Shown piece after piece: positions 35,372 through 43,589 of a stretch of DNA of 64,000 nucleotides. The notes beneath the pieces were generated by a model. The model saw only the letters and a program-made list of their open reading frames with translations. It made no database searches and had not been told where the DNA came from. The translations under genes were made by a program, and so were the position numbers. The stretch spans positions 620,001 to 684,000 of the forward strand of contig CAWDOU010000013.1 in assembly GCA_963804055.1 (NCBI GenBank). Direction: 5' to 3'. Numbering within the stretch: position 1 is the stretch's first letter; each line of letters begins with the position of its first letter. Origin of the DNA: Bog-473 sp963804055 (GTDB lineage Bacteria > Actinomycetota > Acidimicrobiia > Acidimicrobiales > RAAP-2).

Positions 35372-35728
35372 TCAGAGCTCGAACGCAGTGGGATGCCGGG
35401 GCTGGTAGAGGAGAATCTGGCCGGCGCCGGGGATGGCGACCGCGATCGTCCGACCGAAGCCGCGCTGTTCGATGCCGCCGGCGAAGTGCGCCCCCTTGGC
35501 CGCGAGCTCTGCCACCGTCTGCTCAATGTCGTCGCACACCAGCGAGATCTCGTGGTGCTCGGTGCCCTCATCCGCCGGATGCACGCCCAGCTCGGACGGC
35601 CCGGAACGGAAGATGAGCCATCCGTCGTGCGCGTCGACGTGCGGCCACCCGAGCACGTCGCGGAAGAACGCGCGCGCCGTGTCCGCATCGTGCGCATGGA
35701 CGAGGGTGTGCAGGCCGGTGATCATCAC
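35372..35728 (-). CDS. VOC-superfamily (glyoxalase-like) protein
   Basis: A 118-residue single VOC module: GLHTLVHAHDADTARAFFRDVLGW at the N-terminus and HHEISLVCDDIEQTVAELAAKGA leading into the second half. Candidate metal ligands are H7 and the His in EHHEIS. The usual C-terminal Glu region is shorter (GQILLYQPRHP), so metal binding is uncertain. It precedes the SDR gene and is divergent from the enoyl-CoA hydratase gene. Substrate is unknown. Confidence 0.8.
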   Translation of the reverse strand: MMITGLHTLVHAHDADTARAFFRDVLGWPHVDAHDGWLIFRSGPSELGVHPADEGTEHHEISLVCDDIEQTVAELAAKGAHFAGGIEQRGFGRTIAVAIPGAGQILLYQPRHPTAFEL

Positions 35729-35822
35729 GCCAACTTAGTGAGACGAATCCCGGGCGCCGGACGGTCCGCGCCAGGGTGCCATCTGTTGCAGGATGGGACG
35801 GAGCGAGCGGAAGGATCACACC

Positions 35823-36641
35823 GTGGACACCATGCAGGTCGACCAGCCCCAGGAAGGTGTGACCCGCGTCACGCTCGACCGCCCGGAACGGCTGAATGCC
35901 ATGAATGCGACGCTGGTCGCCGAGCTCCACGACGTCCTCGGCGGCATCGCCGTGGACCCCGCCTGCAGGGTGGTCGTCCTCACCGGTGCCGGCCGCGGAT
36001 TCTGTGCCGGCCTGGACCTGGCCGGGTACGGCGCCGCGCCGGGCGCCGAGGGTCTCGACCGGGTGGGTGCCACCTTCGCCACCCAGGCCGACATCGCCGC
36101 GCTCGTCCCCCGGTTGCGGGCCGTGCCACAGCCCGTCATCGCCGCCGTCAACGGCCCGGCGGCTGGGGGCGGCCTGGCTCTCGCCCTGGCGAGCGACATC
36201 CGCATTGCCGGCGCCTCGGCCCGGTTCAACGTCGCCTTCGTGCGCCTCGGGCTCTCGGGCTGCGATATCGGCGTGAGCTGGCTCCTCCCGCGGCTGATCG
36301 GCGCCTCGCGGGCCTGGGAGCTGATGCTGACCGGTCGCATCATTGACGCCGAGGAGGCCGATCGGATCGGGCTCGTCCTCCGCGTGGTACCCGACGACGC
36401 GGTGCAGAGCGCCGCGCTCGAGACCGCCGGCCTCATCGCGGCGAACGCCCCCTGGGGAGTCCGGATGACCAAGGAGGTCATGTGGTCGCAACTCGAGGTC
36501 GGCTCCCTGCAGGCGGGCATCGACCTCGAGAACCGGACGCAGGTCCTCTCCTCCATGACCAACGACATGCAGGAGGCCGTGGCGGCGTTCCTGCAGAAGC
36601 GCCCGCCCCGGTACGGGGGTTCCGGCGGACAGGCGTCGTAA
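35823..36641 (+). CDS. Enoyl-CoA hydratase/isomerase (crotonase family)
   Basis: GTG 35823 is preceded by AAGGA at 7 bp, giving 272 residues. Crotonase landmarks are present: LDRPERLNAMN, GAGRGFCAGLDLAGYG (oxyanion hole), NGPAAGGGLALALASDIRIA (second oxyanion segment), and LGLSGCDIGVSWLLPRLIG. The usual hydratase Glu pair is only partly conserved: the GLSGCDIG segment has Asp rather than Glu, as in isomerase or dehydrating subgroups. It acts on an acyl-CoA in fatty-acid or related degradation. A DNA region of about 95 bp separates it from the divergent VOC gene. Confidence 0.9.
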   Translation: MDTMQVDQPQEGVTRVTLDRPERLNAMNATLVAELHDVLGGIAVDPACRVVVLTGAGRGFCAGLDLAGYGAAPGAEGLDRVGATFATQADIAALVPRLRAVPQPVIAAVNGPAAGGGLALALASDIRIAGASARFNVAFVRLGLSGCDIGVSWLLPRLIGASRAWELMLTGRIIDAEEADRIGLVLRVVPDDAVQSAALETAGLIAANAPWGVRMTKEVMWSQLEVGSLQAGIDLENRTQVLSSMTNDMQEAVAAFLQKRPPRYGGSGGQAS

Positions 36642-36697
36642 CTGCGCCGCACGCCCGCCGCCGACCCCGGGGCAGGCGTGGCTACGTTTGTCGCCTG

Positions 36698-38173
36698 ATG
36701 CCGCACCCCCCGAATTCGATGCGCCGGAGGGTGCGGCGGTGCGCGTCATCACTGGGTGCCGTGCTGACCCTGTCCGTGCTGCTCGCCGGTTGCTCGACCG
36801 CAGGGCACCAGGGCCGCGGACTCGCCGATCCGGCGCAGTCGGTGTCCCCGGATCCGGACTATCCCGAGACCTGCGCCCCCATCGGCGCCGACACCACCAG
36901 CCCGTGCCTGCGTCTCACCCTCGATGCGATCGACGCGGCCAGAGCCAAGGAGGGCGTGCGCCCCATGGTGCTGCCGGCCGACTTCGCCCGCCTCAGCGTT
37001 CCCGAGCAACTCTTCGTCGCCGTGGACCGTGAGCGGGTGGACCGCGGCCTCGACCCGTTCACCGGCCTCACCACTGCCCTCGACGCCGGTGCCCGGAGGG
37101 GAGCGGTCACGGCCCGCCTCCCGGCCCGGCCCGGGCCTGCCTACGGATCGGTGACCACCGAGTGGATCGGCGACGTCGACAACGGGCTCGATGCCGACTT
37201 CGAGTGGATGTACGACGACGGCCAGGACAGCGGGGTGCCGGGCTGCTCGGGCTCCACCACGTCGGGCTGCTGGGCCGATCGCCAGATCGTCCTCGACCGG
37301 TTCGGATCCGGGCATCTCGTGATGGGGGCCGCGTACGACCCGACCGGCGACACGTCGAGCGAGGACCGGGGCGGGTCCTCCCTGGCCGCCACGCTCGCCG
37401 TGACCGCCCGCGCCGGACCGTACGCCTACACGTGGAGGCAGGCCCTCGCGGCAACGTCCGCCGGGCAGTTACGGCCGCTGCGGGCCATTCCCCCGTCGGA
37501 GTCCAACACCGGGGTCGGCGATCCCGCACACAACGTGGCGCCGGTGCCCGACTACACGCGCTTGTGCGGTGACGGCGGGATCGACGACACCCCGGCCTGT
37601 CTCGACGCCGTGTTGGACGCCGTGAACCATGCCCACGCCCTGGAGAGGATCAGACCAATGGTCCTGCCCCCGGACTTCGCGCAGCTGAGCGTGCCCGATC
37701 AGCTCTTCGTCGCCATCGATCTCGAGAGGGTGGACCGTGGCCTCCCGGTCTTCGGCGGCCTCACGGCCGCATTGAACCACAATGCCCAGCGGGGAGCCGA
37801 CGACGCCGACGACCCGCCCGACCCCGGGCCGGCCTACGACCTCGATGACGCAGAATGGGCCGGTGGGTCGGCCAACGGGCTGGACGCCGTCTACGGGTGG
37901 ATGTACGACGACGGCTTCGACAGCGGCAACCTCGACTGCCTCCACCGCGGCGCCGCGGGCTGCTGGGGACACCGCAAAGGCATCCTCGACGATTTCGGCT
38001 CCGGCCCCAACCTGGTCATGGGTGCCGCCGGAACCGTCGCCGGAGACACGCACCGCGGGGACAAGGGGGGCACGTCCATGGCCGTGACGCTGGCCGTCGC
38101 CGGCGCGCCGCAGCAGGCATTCACCTACAGCTGGGCCCAGGTGGCAGCTGCCCTCCCGGCTGGAGCGCTCTGA
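36698..38173 (+). CDS. Lipoprotein with two tandem CAP-like domains
   Basis: A 491-residue lipoprotein: signal peptide ending in the lipobox LLAGC (Cys32). Two repeats of about 215 residues follow (roughly 44-258 and 274-491). They share VRPMVLPADFARLSVPEQLF / IRPMVLPPDFAQLSVPDQLF, ERVDRGL, GWMYDDG and a Cys-rich GCW segment. The helix ID-x-ERVDRGL...L..A..RGA and the GCWGHR-x-x-ILD-x-FGSG-x-x-LVMGAA stretch resemble CAP/SCP domains. Repeat 2 keeps GCWGHR, while repeat 1 has GCWADR and lacks the His. Located on the outer membrane face; role unknown. Confidence 0.75.
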   Translation: MPHPPNSMRRRVRRCASSLGAVLTLSVLLAGCSTAGHQGRGLADPAQSVSPDPDYPETCAPIGADTTSPCLRLTLDAIDAARAKEGVRPMVLPADFARLSVPEQLFVAVDRERVDRGLDPFTGLTTALDAGARRGAVTARLPARPGPAYGSVTTEWIGDVDNGLDADFEWMYDDGQDSGVPGCSGSTTSGCWADRQIVLDRFGSGHLVMGAAYDPTGDTSSEDRGGSSLAATLAVTARAGPYAYTWRQALAATSAGQLRPLRAIPPSESNTGVGDPAHNVAPVPDYTRLCGDGGIDDTPACLDAVLDAVNHAHALERIRPMVLPPDFAQLSVPDQLFVAIDLERVDRGLPVFGGLTAALNHNAQRGADDADDPPDPGPAYDLDDAEWAGGSANGLDAVYGWMYDDGFDSGNLDCLHRGAAGCWGHRKGILDDFGSGPNLVMGAAGTVAGDTHRGDKGGTSMAVTLAVAGAPQQAFTYSWAQVAAALPAGAL

Positions 38174-38196
38174 ACGGCGCTCATAAGGTGGTCCCG

Positions 38197-38541
38197 GTGG
38201 CACCGCAGCTCTACACCAATCCCTCGTGCTCGAAGTGCCGGACCGCGCTGGCACTGCTGGCGCAGCGGCACATCGACGCGGACGAGATCCGGTACCTCGA
38301 CGAGCCCCCGACCGTGGCCGACCTCAAGGCGCTGATGCGACTGCTCCGCATTGAGGACCCCCGCCTGATGATGCGGACCGGTGAAACCGTCTATGACGAG
38401 ATGGCATTGGCGGACCAGCAGGGCGATGCACTGCTGGAAGCCATCAGCCGGCACCCGATTCTGTTGGAGCGACCCATCTTCGTCGCAGGCGACCGGGCCG
38501 TCATCGCCCGCCCGCCGGAGAGGCTGCTCGAGCTGCTCTGA
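38197..38541 (+). CDS. ArsC/Spx-like thioredoxin-fold protein
   Basis: GTG 38197 is chosen because AAGGTGG ends 5 bp upstream, giving 114 residues. The N-terminus VAPQLYTNPSCSKCRTALALL has a CxxC pair (C11, C14) at the ArsC active-site position. RPIFVAGDRAVIARPPERLLELL matches the ArsC C-terminus. Glutaredoxin-type arsenate reductases have one essential Cys here; the CxxC form is closer to Spx/YffB-like proteins. Role may be arsenate reduction or another thiol-redox step. It lies 23 bp after the lipoprotein stop. Confidence 0.85.
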   Translation: MAPQLYTNPSCSKCRTALALLAQRHIDADEIRYLDEPPTVADLKALMRLLRIEDPRLMMRTGETVYDEMALADQQGDALLEAISRHPILLERPIFVAGDRAVIARPPERLLELL

Positions 38542-38621
38542 CGATCCACGGCGAGGCCGTGACCACCCTCGTAGGGTGTGCGCGCAGGCGGCGGGATGCC
38601 GCACGAAACGGGGGACGAACA

Positions 38622-39083
38622 GTGACGGCTTCTCTTGTGTTCTACGGGATCCTCGGCGTCGCCAGCACGGTGGCGGCCTTCGTCGTCAACCGCCGCCTCT
38701 TCTCGGGTGGGCAAGCCGGGACGGTCACGCTCCTGGAAGGCGTCTACTACTTCGTCGGCGTGGGCTCGCTGCTCCTCGGGTGGTATTTCAACGTGCGCTA
38801 CGTGCACCTCTACGGCCACCGGGCCAGCTACGTCGACTACACGAAGATGCTCTTCTCCAACTGGGCCGCGGACTCGGCCGCCCAGGACTACATCATCGTG
38901 AACGTGGTCCTGCTCCCACTCTGGACCATCACCGAGGGCCGGCGGCGCGGGTTGCGCTGGGCCTGGATCTTCTTCGTGATGAGCCTCTTCACCAGCCTGG
39001 CCTTCTCCGTGGCGTTCTTCCTCGCCTTCATGGAGCGCCAGCTGCGCTACAACCGGGCGCTGGCTCCGTCCAGCACGGCGTAG
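38622..39083 (+). CDS. DUF2834-like membrane protein
   Basis: GTG 38622 with GGGGGA upstream gives 153 residues. Four hydrophobic helices are visible, with the YFNVRYVHLYG and SAAQDYIIVNVVLLPLWTITEGRRRGLRW segments typical of DUF2834 membrane proteins. Function is unknown. The C-terminus overlaps the convergent FAD oxidoreductase gene by 37 bp. Confidence 0.75.
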   Translation: MTASLVFYGILGVASTVAAFVVNRRLFSGGQAGTVTLLEGVYYFVGVGSLLLGWYFNVRYVHLYGHRASYVDYTKMLFSNWAADSAAQDYIIVNVVLLPLWTITEGRRRGLRWAWIFFVMSLFTSLAFSVAFFLAFMERQLRYNRALAPSSTA

Positions 39084-40609
39084 CCGCAGTTGTAGCCCGG
39101 GATGAACGTGACGCCCGGTCCCCCGTGGCATCCGGCGCCGCAGAGGAACAGGCCCTCGACCGGAACCGGCGCATCGGGCCAACCCCTCGGTCCGGGGCGG
39201 AACGGTCCCATGAATTCCGGCTGGAGCAGCCCGTGGGTGAAGTCACCACCGGCGCAGCCGAACATCAACTCGTACGTGTAGGCGGGGTAGTTCAGCTGCC
39301 GCTCAATCAGGTCCGGGAAATTCGGGGCGGCCGAGGCGATCTTGGCGACGATGCGGTCGGCCATCTCGTCGCGGAGCCGTCCCTGGCTCTCGCGGTCCCC
39401 GATCGGCAGGTAGAAGGCGAAGCTGCTCGCGGCGTGCATCCCCTCGGGCGCCAGCGTCGGGTCGTCCAAGGACGGGATCTGCAGGTTGAAGCTCGGGGAC
39501 GGAGGGACGTCGCCCCGCACGCACCCCTCGAAGTCCCGCTGCATCCGCTCCGCCGTTCCGAAGAACGTGACGTTGCGGCCCAACGCGGGCTCGTTCAAGG
39601 CCTCGTACGGGGCGCGGTACTCGGGCAACCCGCGCAATGCGAAGTGGGCCTGGAAATAGGCCGCCCGGTGGTCGATGGCGCCGACCCGCTGCACGAAACC
39701 CTCGGGGAGGCTCTCGGGGTCGAGCAGATGGGTGAACGTCGTGGTCGGATCGAGATTGGAGACCACCACCGGTGCGGTCGCCACCTCGCCCTCCCCCAGC
39801 TCGACGCCCGTCACCCCGCCGCCCTCGACAACGATGCGCGATACCTTGGCGTGGCGCCGCAGCTCTCCGCCGTGCTGCTCGAACATCCGGGCCAGATGGT
39901 CGGCCATGGTGCCCAGGCCACCGCGCACCTTCGACATCGTCGCAGTCCCCGGCGATGCCAGTGCGAAGGCGAGGCAGAGCGCGCTCCCGGGAGAGAAGGG
40001 GCCCCGGAAGGTGGAGTTGACGGCGAGGAAGGCCAGCATGCTGCGCACCGGCGCGTGCTTCACCGGGTCGGGCAGGTAGTGGTCGACCACGTCCATCACA
40101 CTCCCGAACATGGCCGTCCGGATGGCCTCCCGCTCCGACTCGTTGGCGGCACACGCCCACATCTCGTCCAATGTCTTGGGCGGGGTGCGCACGTCGAAAC
40201 GGCCGATGGCGCGTGCGGGGGCCTCGGCCCAGGCGGCCACCTCCGCCATGCCGAGCACCGCCTCGATCCCGATCGTCTCGCCCAGGTGCTCCAAGAGCCG
40301 CTCGGGGTCCGAGTAGAGCAGGATCGGCGGCTGCCCGTCTTCGCTGATGCTGGCGGACTGGACCTCCGGCTCGTAGATGGGACAGGCGCCGAGGTCGAGG
40401 TCCTCGAAGATCTGGTTCGGCACCGGGAACTGAATGGAACCGGCCAGCTCGAAGCGATAGCCGCGGATCAGCTCCGTGGTCGATGCCATTCCGCCGATGA
40501 AATGGTTCTTCTCCAGGCACAGCACCCGGAGGCCCCCCCGTGCCATGACCGTGGCCGCGGTCAGGCCGTTGTGACCCGCTCCAATCACAATGGCGTCGTA
40601 GTCGGTCAT
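39047..40609 (-). CDS. FAD-dependent oxidoreductase, phytoene desaturase/PYROXD2-like
   Basis: A 520-residue flavoprotein with the FAD dinucleotide motif DAIVIGAGHNGLTAATVMARGG at the N-terminus, ending in the C-terminal GLFLCGAGCHGGPGVTFIPG that closes the FAD site. The overall pattern matches carotenoid desaturase/isomerase-like amine-oxidase-fold enzymes (PYROXD2 group). Reaction: redox or isomerisation of a hydrophobic substrate such as a carotenoid or retinoid; not determinable here. No crt genes are nearby. Divergent from the small acidic protein gene. Confidence 0.85.
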   Translation of the reverse strand: MTDYDAIVIGAGHNGLTAATVMARGGLRVLCLEKNHFIGGMASTTELIRGYRFELAGSIQFPVPNQIFEDLDLGACPIYEPEVQSASISEDGQPPILLYSDPERLLEHLGETIGIEAVLGMAEVAAWAEAPARAIGRFDVRTPPKTLDEMWACAANESEREAIRTAMFGSVMDVVDHYLPDPVKHAPVRSMLAFLAVNSTFRGPFSPGSALCLAFALASPGTATMSKVRGGLGTMADHLARMFEQHGGELRRHAKVSRIVVEGGGVTGVELGEGEVATAPVVVSNLDPTTTFTHLLDPESLPEGFVQRVGAIDHRAAYFQAHFALRGLPEYRAPYEALNEPALGRNVTFFGTAERMQRDFEGCVRGDVPPSPSFNLQIPSLDDPTLAPEGMHAASSFAFYLPIGDRESQGRLRDEMADRIVAKIASAAPNFPDLIERQLNYPAYTYELMFGCAGGDFTHGLLQPEFMGPFRPGPRGWPDAPVPVEGLFLCGAGCHGGPGVTFIPGYNCGYAVLDGASARL

Positions 40610-40717
40610 GCCTGGGACTGTAGCGACCTCCCGCCCGCAGGGCCCGCTCGACCGACGGGCGGATGATTAGAGACGTCCCCCTTTGGCAATGCTCCCTTGG
40701 TGAGCGAAGGAGGGACC

Positions 40718-40948
40718 ATGAGCGAAGGATCGAGCAACGGGGCGGACGGCCCGGACGCAGAGGTCGACGAGGGGACGAGGATCGAAGAGCTGCTGGAGGC
40801 ATCGGCCGCCCACGCGGCCGACCGGCCCCCGACGGATGACGAGGAGGCCGCTGCCGAGGGCAACACCCTCGATCCCGAGGTGGCCGAGCACGAGCGGGAG
40901 ATGGGCAAGATCGGCGCCGAGGTCAAAGGGGAAGGCCAGATCGACTGA
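40718..40948 (+). CDS. Small acidic protein of unknown function
   Basis: A 76-residue hydrophilic, highly acidic protein (many Asp and Glu, very few hydrophobic residues) with AAGGAGGG directly upstream of ATG 40718, an excellent ribosome site. Composition suggests an intrinsically disordered protein. No motif is recognised. It is convergent with the permease-YHS gene, with 20 bp between stops. Confidence 0.65.
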   Translation: MSEGSSNGADGPDAEVDEGTRIEELLEASAAHAADRPPTDDEEAAAEGNTLDPEVAEHEREMGKIGAEVKGEGQID

Positions 40949-40968
40949 GCTCTCGGGCTGACCGCCCT

Positions 40969-42288
40969 TCACTGATGCGCTCGGGTCGCGTCGCTCGTTC
41001 CGACGCCTCGTGGCGTCTCGTCGCTCCCGGCTCCTTCGGCATCGAAGCGCTCCGCGCACCGGTCGGAGCAGAAGTAGTAGGCGCCGGCGCCCTGGCGCGA
41101 CGCCGGCGCCTGCGCCTTCTCCACCTGCATGCCGCAGACCGGGTCGCGTGCGTAGCGGGCCCCCCCACCGAGCCGAACCCTGTTGCGGTAGGTCCAGTAC
41201 AGCAGCCCGAAGAGGACGAGGAAGATCAGGTTGAGGTACGTGGTGTAGTTCCAGGCGAAGTGCGCCGGCGCAATTGTCGTCGGCCGCATGGTGGGCACCA
41301 GACCGGCGGCACGGAAGAGCAACTCGGTGAGCAGCCCCGCCGTGGACATGAGCGCCCAGAAGACCACCAGCATCCGGAGCATCAACCGCGTCCCGTAGTA
41401 GCGGCGGTAGATGAGCAGGAGTGGGAACGCGATCAGGTCGGCGAAGATGAATGCGATCACGCCGCCGAAGGAGATCCCACCGCTCCACAGCGCCGCCGCC
41501 AGCGGCACGTTGCCGATGGAGCACACGAAGCTGATGATGGCGATGAACGGGCCGACGATGACGTTCTCGACGGTGGTCCAGAACCCGTGCCCCGTGATGA
41601 AGACGGCCTGCCAGACCGAGGTCGGTACCAGGACAGCCAGGAATCCGGCCACCGTATAGCCGATCACCAGCTCGCGTCGCAGCATGGTGAGGTCGGACAT
41701 GGTGTAGGTCGCGCTCTCGGCCCAACCAGCCGCCGACCGCAGTTGGACCGTGACCGGTGGTCGCTCTCGGCCTCCCTGCAATGCGGCACCATGCTGGTGC
41801 TCGGTCTCCTCCTCCGACGACTCCATGCGAGCCCGGGCCTGTGCGACCACGCGTCCGCGCAGCCAGAGCGAACCCAATGTGGCGAGGAGGACGATCATGA
41901 TGATGCCCCCCACGAATTCGCTCACGGCGAACTGCCAGCCCATCAGCACGACAAGCACGATGCCCAGCTCAATGACGAGGTTGGTCGACGCGAACATGAA
42001 GACCATGGAGGCGATGTAGTCGGCTCCCTTCACGAAGAGGGACTTCGCCATGGCGGAGGCCGCGTACGAGCACGAGGACGACACCATCCCGTACCCCGAG
42101 GCGCGCAGGACCGCCGGCGCCCCGTGGTCACCGAGCCGCCGGCGCATGGCGTCGCGGCTCACGAACGCCTGCACCGCGCCCGAGAGACCGAAACCGAGCA
42201 CCAGGGGCCAGAGCGTCTCCCAGAACATGAAGAAGCCCTCGCGGAGCGATCGCCCGATGTCCACCAGCACGGTGGCGGTCGCCAGCAT
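40969..42288 (-). CDS. ArsP/UPF0718-type permease with a C-terminal YHS domain
   Basis: A 439-residue protein with about 8-10 membrane helices. Conserved SSCSYAASAMAKSLFVKGA and CSIGNVPLAAALWSGGISFGG segments mark the ArsP/DUF318 permease family, which exports organoarsenicals or metals. A YHS domain follows at the C-terminus (RDPVCGMQVE...YYFCSDRCAERFDA), whose Cys residues (CGM and FCSDRC) bind soft metals. It starts 5 bp after the csoR stop, so the two genes form one metal-responsive unit. Likely role: export of a soft metal or metalloid, with the YHS tail handing it over. Confidence 0.88.
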   Translation of the reverse strand: MLATATVLVDIGRSLREGFFMFWETLWPLVLGFGLSGAVQAFVSRDAMRRRLGDHGAPAVLRASGYGMVSSSCSYAASAMAKSLFVKGADYIASMVFMFASTNLVIELGIVLVVLMGWQFAVSEFVGGIIMIVLLATLGSLWLRGRVVAQARARMESSEEETEHQHGAALQGGRERPPVTVQLRSAAGWAESATYTMSDLTMLRRELVIGYTVAGFLAVLVPTSVWQAVFITGHGFWTTVENVIVGPFIAIISFVCSIGNVPLAAALWSGGISFGGVIAFIFADLIAFPLLLIYRRYYGTRLMLRMLVVFWALMSTAGLLTELLFRAAGLVPTMRPTTIAPAHFAWNYTTYLNLIFLVLFGLLYWTYRNRVRLGGGARYARDPVCGMQVEKAQAPASRQGAGAYYFCSDRCAERFDAEGAGSDETPRGVGTSDATRAHQ

Positions 42289-42293
42289 CGGGG

Positions 42294-42578
42294 TCAGGAG
42301 CGGACGAGCCGGCTGATGGCCGCCGAGGCCTCGTTGAGCTTCTCGGCGGCTTCGTCGCCGCCCTGCCGCACCGCGTCCGACACGCAGTGGGCCAGATGGT
42401 CGTCCAGGAGCTCCAGGGCCACCGCCTGGAGGGCCTTGGTCGCCGCCGACACCTGCTCGAGGATGTCGATGCAGTAGCGGTCCTCGTCCACCATGCGCTG
42501 AATGCCCCTGACCTGGCCTTCCACCCGCCGCAGGCGCTTCTGCAGGGCGTCCTTGCTGTCGATGTAGCCCGGTCGCAT
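42294..42578 (-). CDS. csoR: CsoR/FrmR-family metal- or formaldehyde-sensing repressor
   Basis: A 94-residue all-helical repressor. It has the CsoR ligand set Cys36 (YCIDIL), His61 and Cys65 (DHLAHC), the same spacing as mycobacterial CsoR, indicating Cu(I)-type sensing, although FrmR/RcnR relatives are related. N-terminal KRLRRVEGQVRGIQRM is the DNA-contact helix. Directly upstream is a near-palindromic C/G-run operator. It likely represses its own operon until metal binds. Confidence 0.9.
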   Translation of the reverse strand: MRPGYIDSKDALQKRLRRVEGQVRGIQRMVDEDRYCIDILEQVSAATKALQAVALELLDDHLAHCVSDAVRQGGDEAAEKLNEASAAISRLVRS

Positions 42579-42602
42579 CGCCCTCCGATCGTTACGTACC
42601 CA

Positions 42603-42619
42603 ATACCCCTATAGGGTAT
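42603..42619. promoter_or_regulatory. CsoR-type operator
   Basis: ATACCC-CTATA-GGGTAT: two perfect 6-bp arms around a 5-bp centre, with a C-run and a G-run characteristic of CsoR boxes. It ends 25 bp before the csoR start, where it would overlap the promoter. This supports autoregulation of csoR and the permease-YHS gene. Confidence 0.75.
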
Positions 42620-42659
42620 CAGGACGAGCCTGTCGCCGAGCGACGCGGCGAGACGTGGA

Positions 42660-43568
42660 TCAGCTCGTGGCCTCGACCACGCGGCGCATGCCTTCTCGCC
42701 ACGGCACCTCGGTGCGCCCGAGGACCTCGTGCATCCGCGTCACGTCGGGCCAGATGGGCCACGGCGCGTCGGGGTCGTAGCGGATCAGCGCCGGGCGGTC
42801 CACCAGCTCGCCCAGGTAGGCGCAGTACTCCTCCGCGCTCACCGTCTCGCTGCCGGCGAAGTTCACGACCACCGGATCGGGTGAGGCGACCTGCAGGGCC
42901 CGCAGGGCCAGACGGACGTAGTCGTCCTCGTAAATCGGGTTGTAGTGGTTCGGCGCGTCCGGGTGCAGGACGATCTCCTCGCCCCGCAGGATCCGCCGCA
43001 ACCGGTTGACGGGTGTTCCCCCCTCCGGACCGTACGTGGAGAAGATGCGGATGATGGTGAGCGGGCTGCCCGCCACCTCGGCGGCGTAGCGCACGACGGC
43101 CTCACCCGCGATCTTGGACAGGCTGTACGCACCGAGATGGACCCCGGGGGGATCGTCCTCGCGCAACGGCCGCTGGCCCTGGTATTCGTAGGCAGAGCCC
43201 GTCGAGCAGTACACGAAGGCGGCCCCGGCGCACGCCGCCACGAGGCGGCCGGACGCGTGGGCGTTCGTCGCGAAGACCTGCTCCCAGTCCCTGTCCTGCG
43301 CCTCGCGGCCGAGGCGCGCCGCGGCATGGAACACGTGCGTGATGCCGTCGGGGAGCTGCCCGGCCTCCAGCGTCGCCACATCCGCCACGATGGGCACCAC
43401 GCCGGCGCCTTCCAGGCGGGCCCGGTCTTCCTCGTCGCGGCAGCGCGCCAGCCCGAACACGTCGTGGCTGCGGGCCAACGCCCGCGCCACCGGGAAGCCG
43501 ACCCGCCCGGTGGCCCCGGTGACGAGCACCCTCCAGCGCGACGGATCGGACGACGAGGTGGTGGTCAT
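42660..43568 (-). CDS. NAD-dependent epimerase/dehydratase family protein
   Basis: A 302-residue extended SDR: nucleotide loop VLVTGATGRVGFP, YCSTGSAYEYQG (Ser/Thr of the active site), YSLSK (Tyr-x-x-x-Lys) and a sugar-type C-terminal substrate region. It carries out NAD(P)-dependent epimerisation, dehydration or reduction. It starts 21 bp after the luciferase-like gene stop, making it the third gene of the minus-strand cassette led by the ferritin-like gene. Confidence 0.85.
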   Translation of the reverse strand: MTTTSSSDPSRWRVLVTGATGRVGFPVARALARSHDVFGLARCRDEEDRARLEGAGVVPIVADVATLEAGQLPDGITHVFHAAARLGREAQDRDWEQVFATNAHASGRLVAACAGAAFVYCSTGSAYEYQGQRPLREDDPPGVHLGAYSLSKIAGEAVVRYAAEVAGSPLTIIRIFSTYGPEGGTPVNRLRRILRGEEIVLHPDAPNHYNPIYEDDYVRLALRALQVASPDPVVVNFAGSETVSAEEYCAYLGELVDRPALIRYDPDAPWPIWPDVTRMHEVLGRTEVPWREGMRRVVEATS

Positions 43569-43589
43569 GCCACACGGTAGGGCAGGCGG

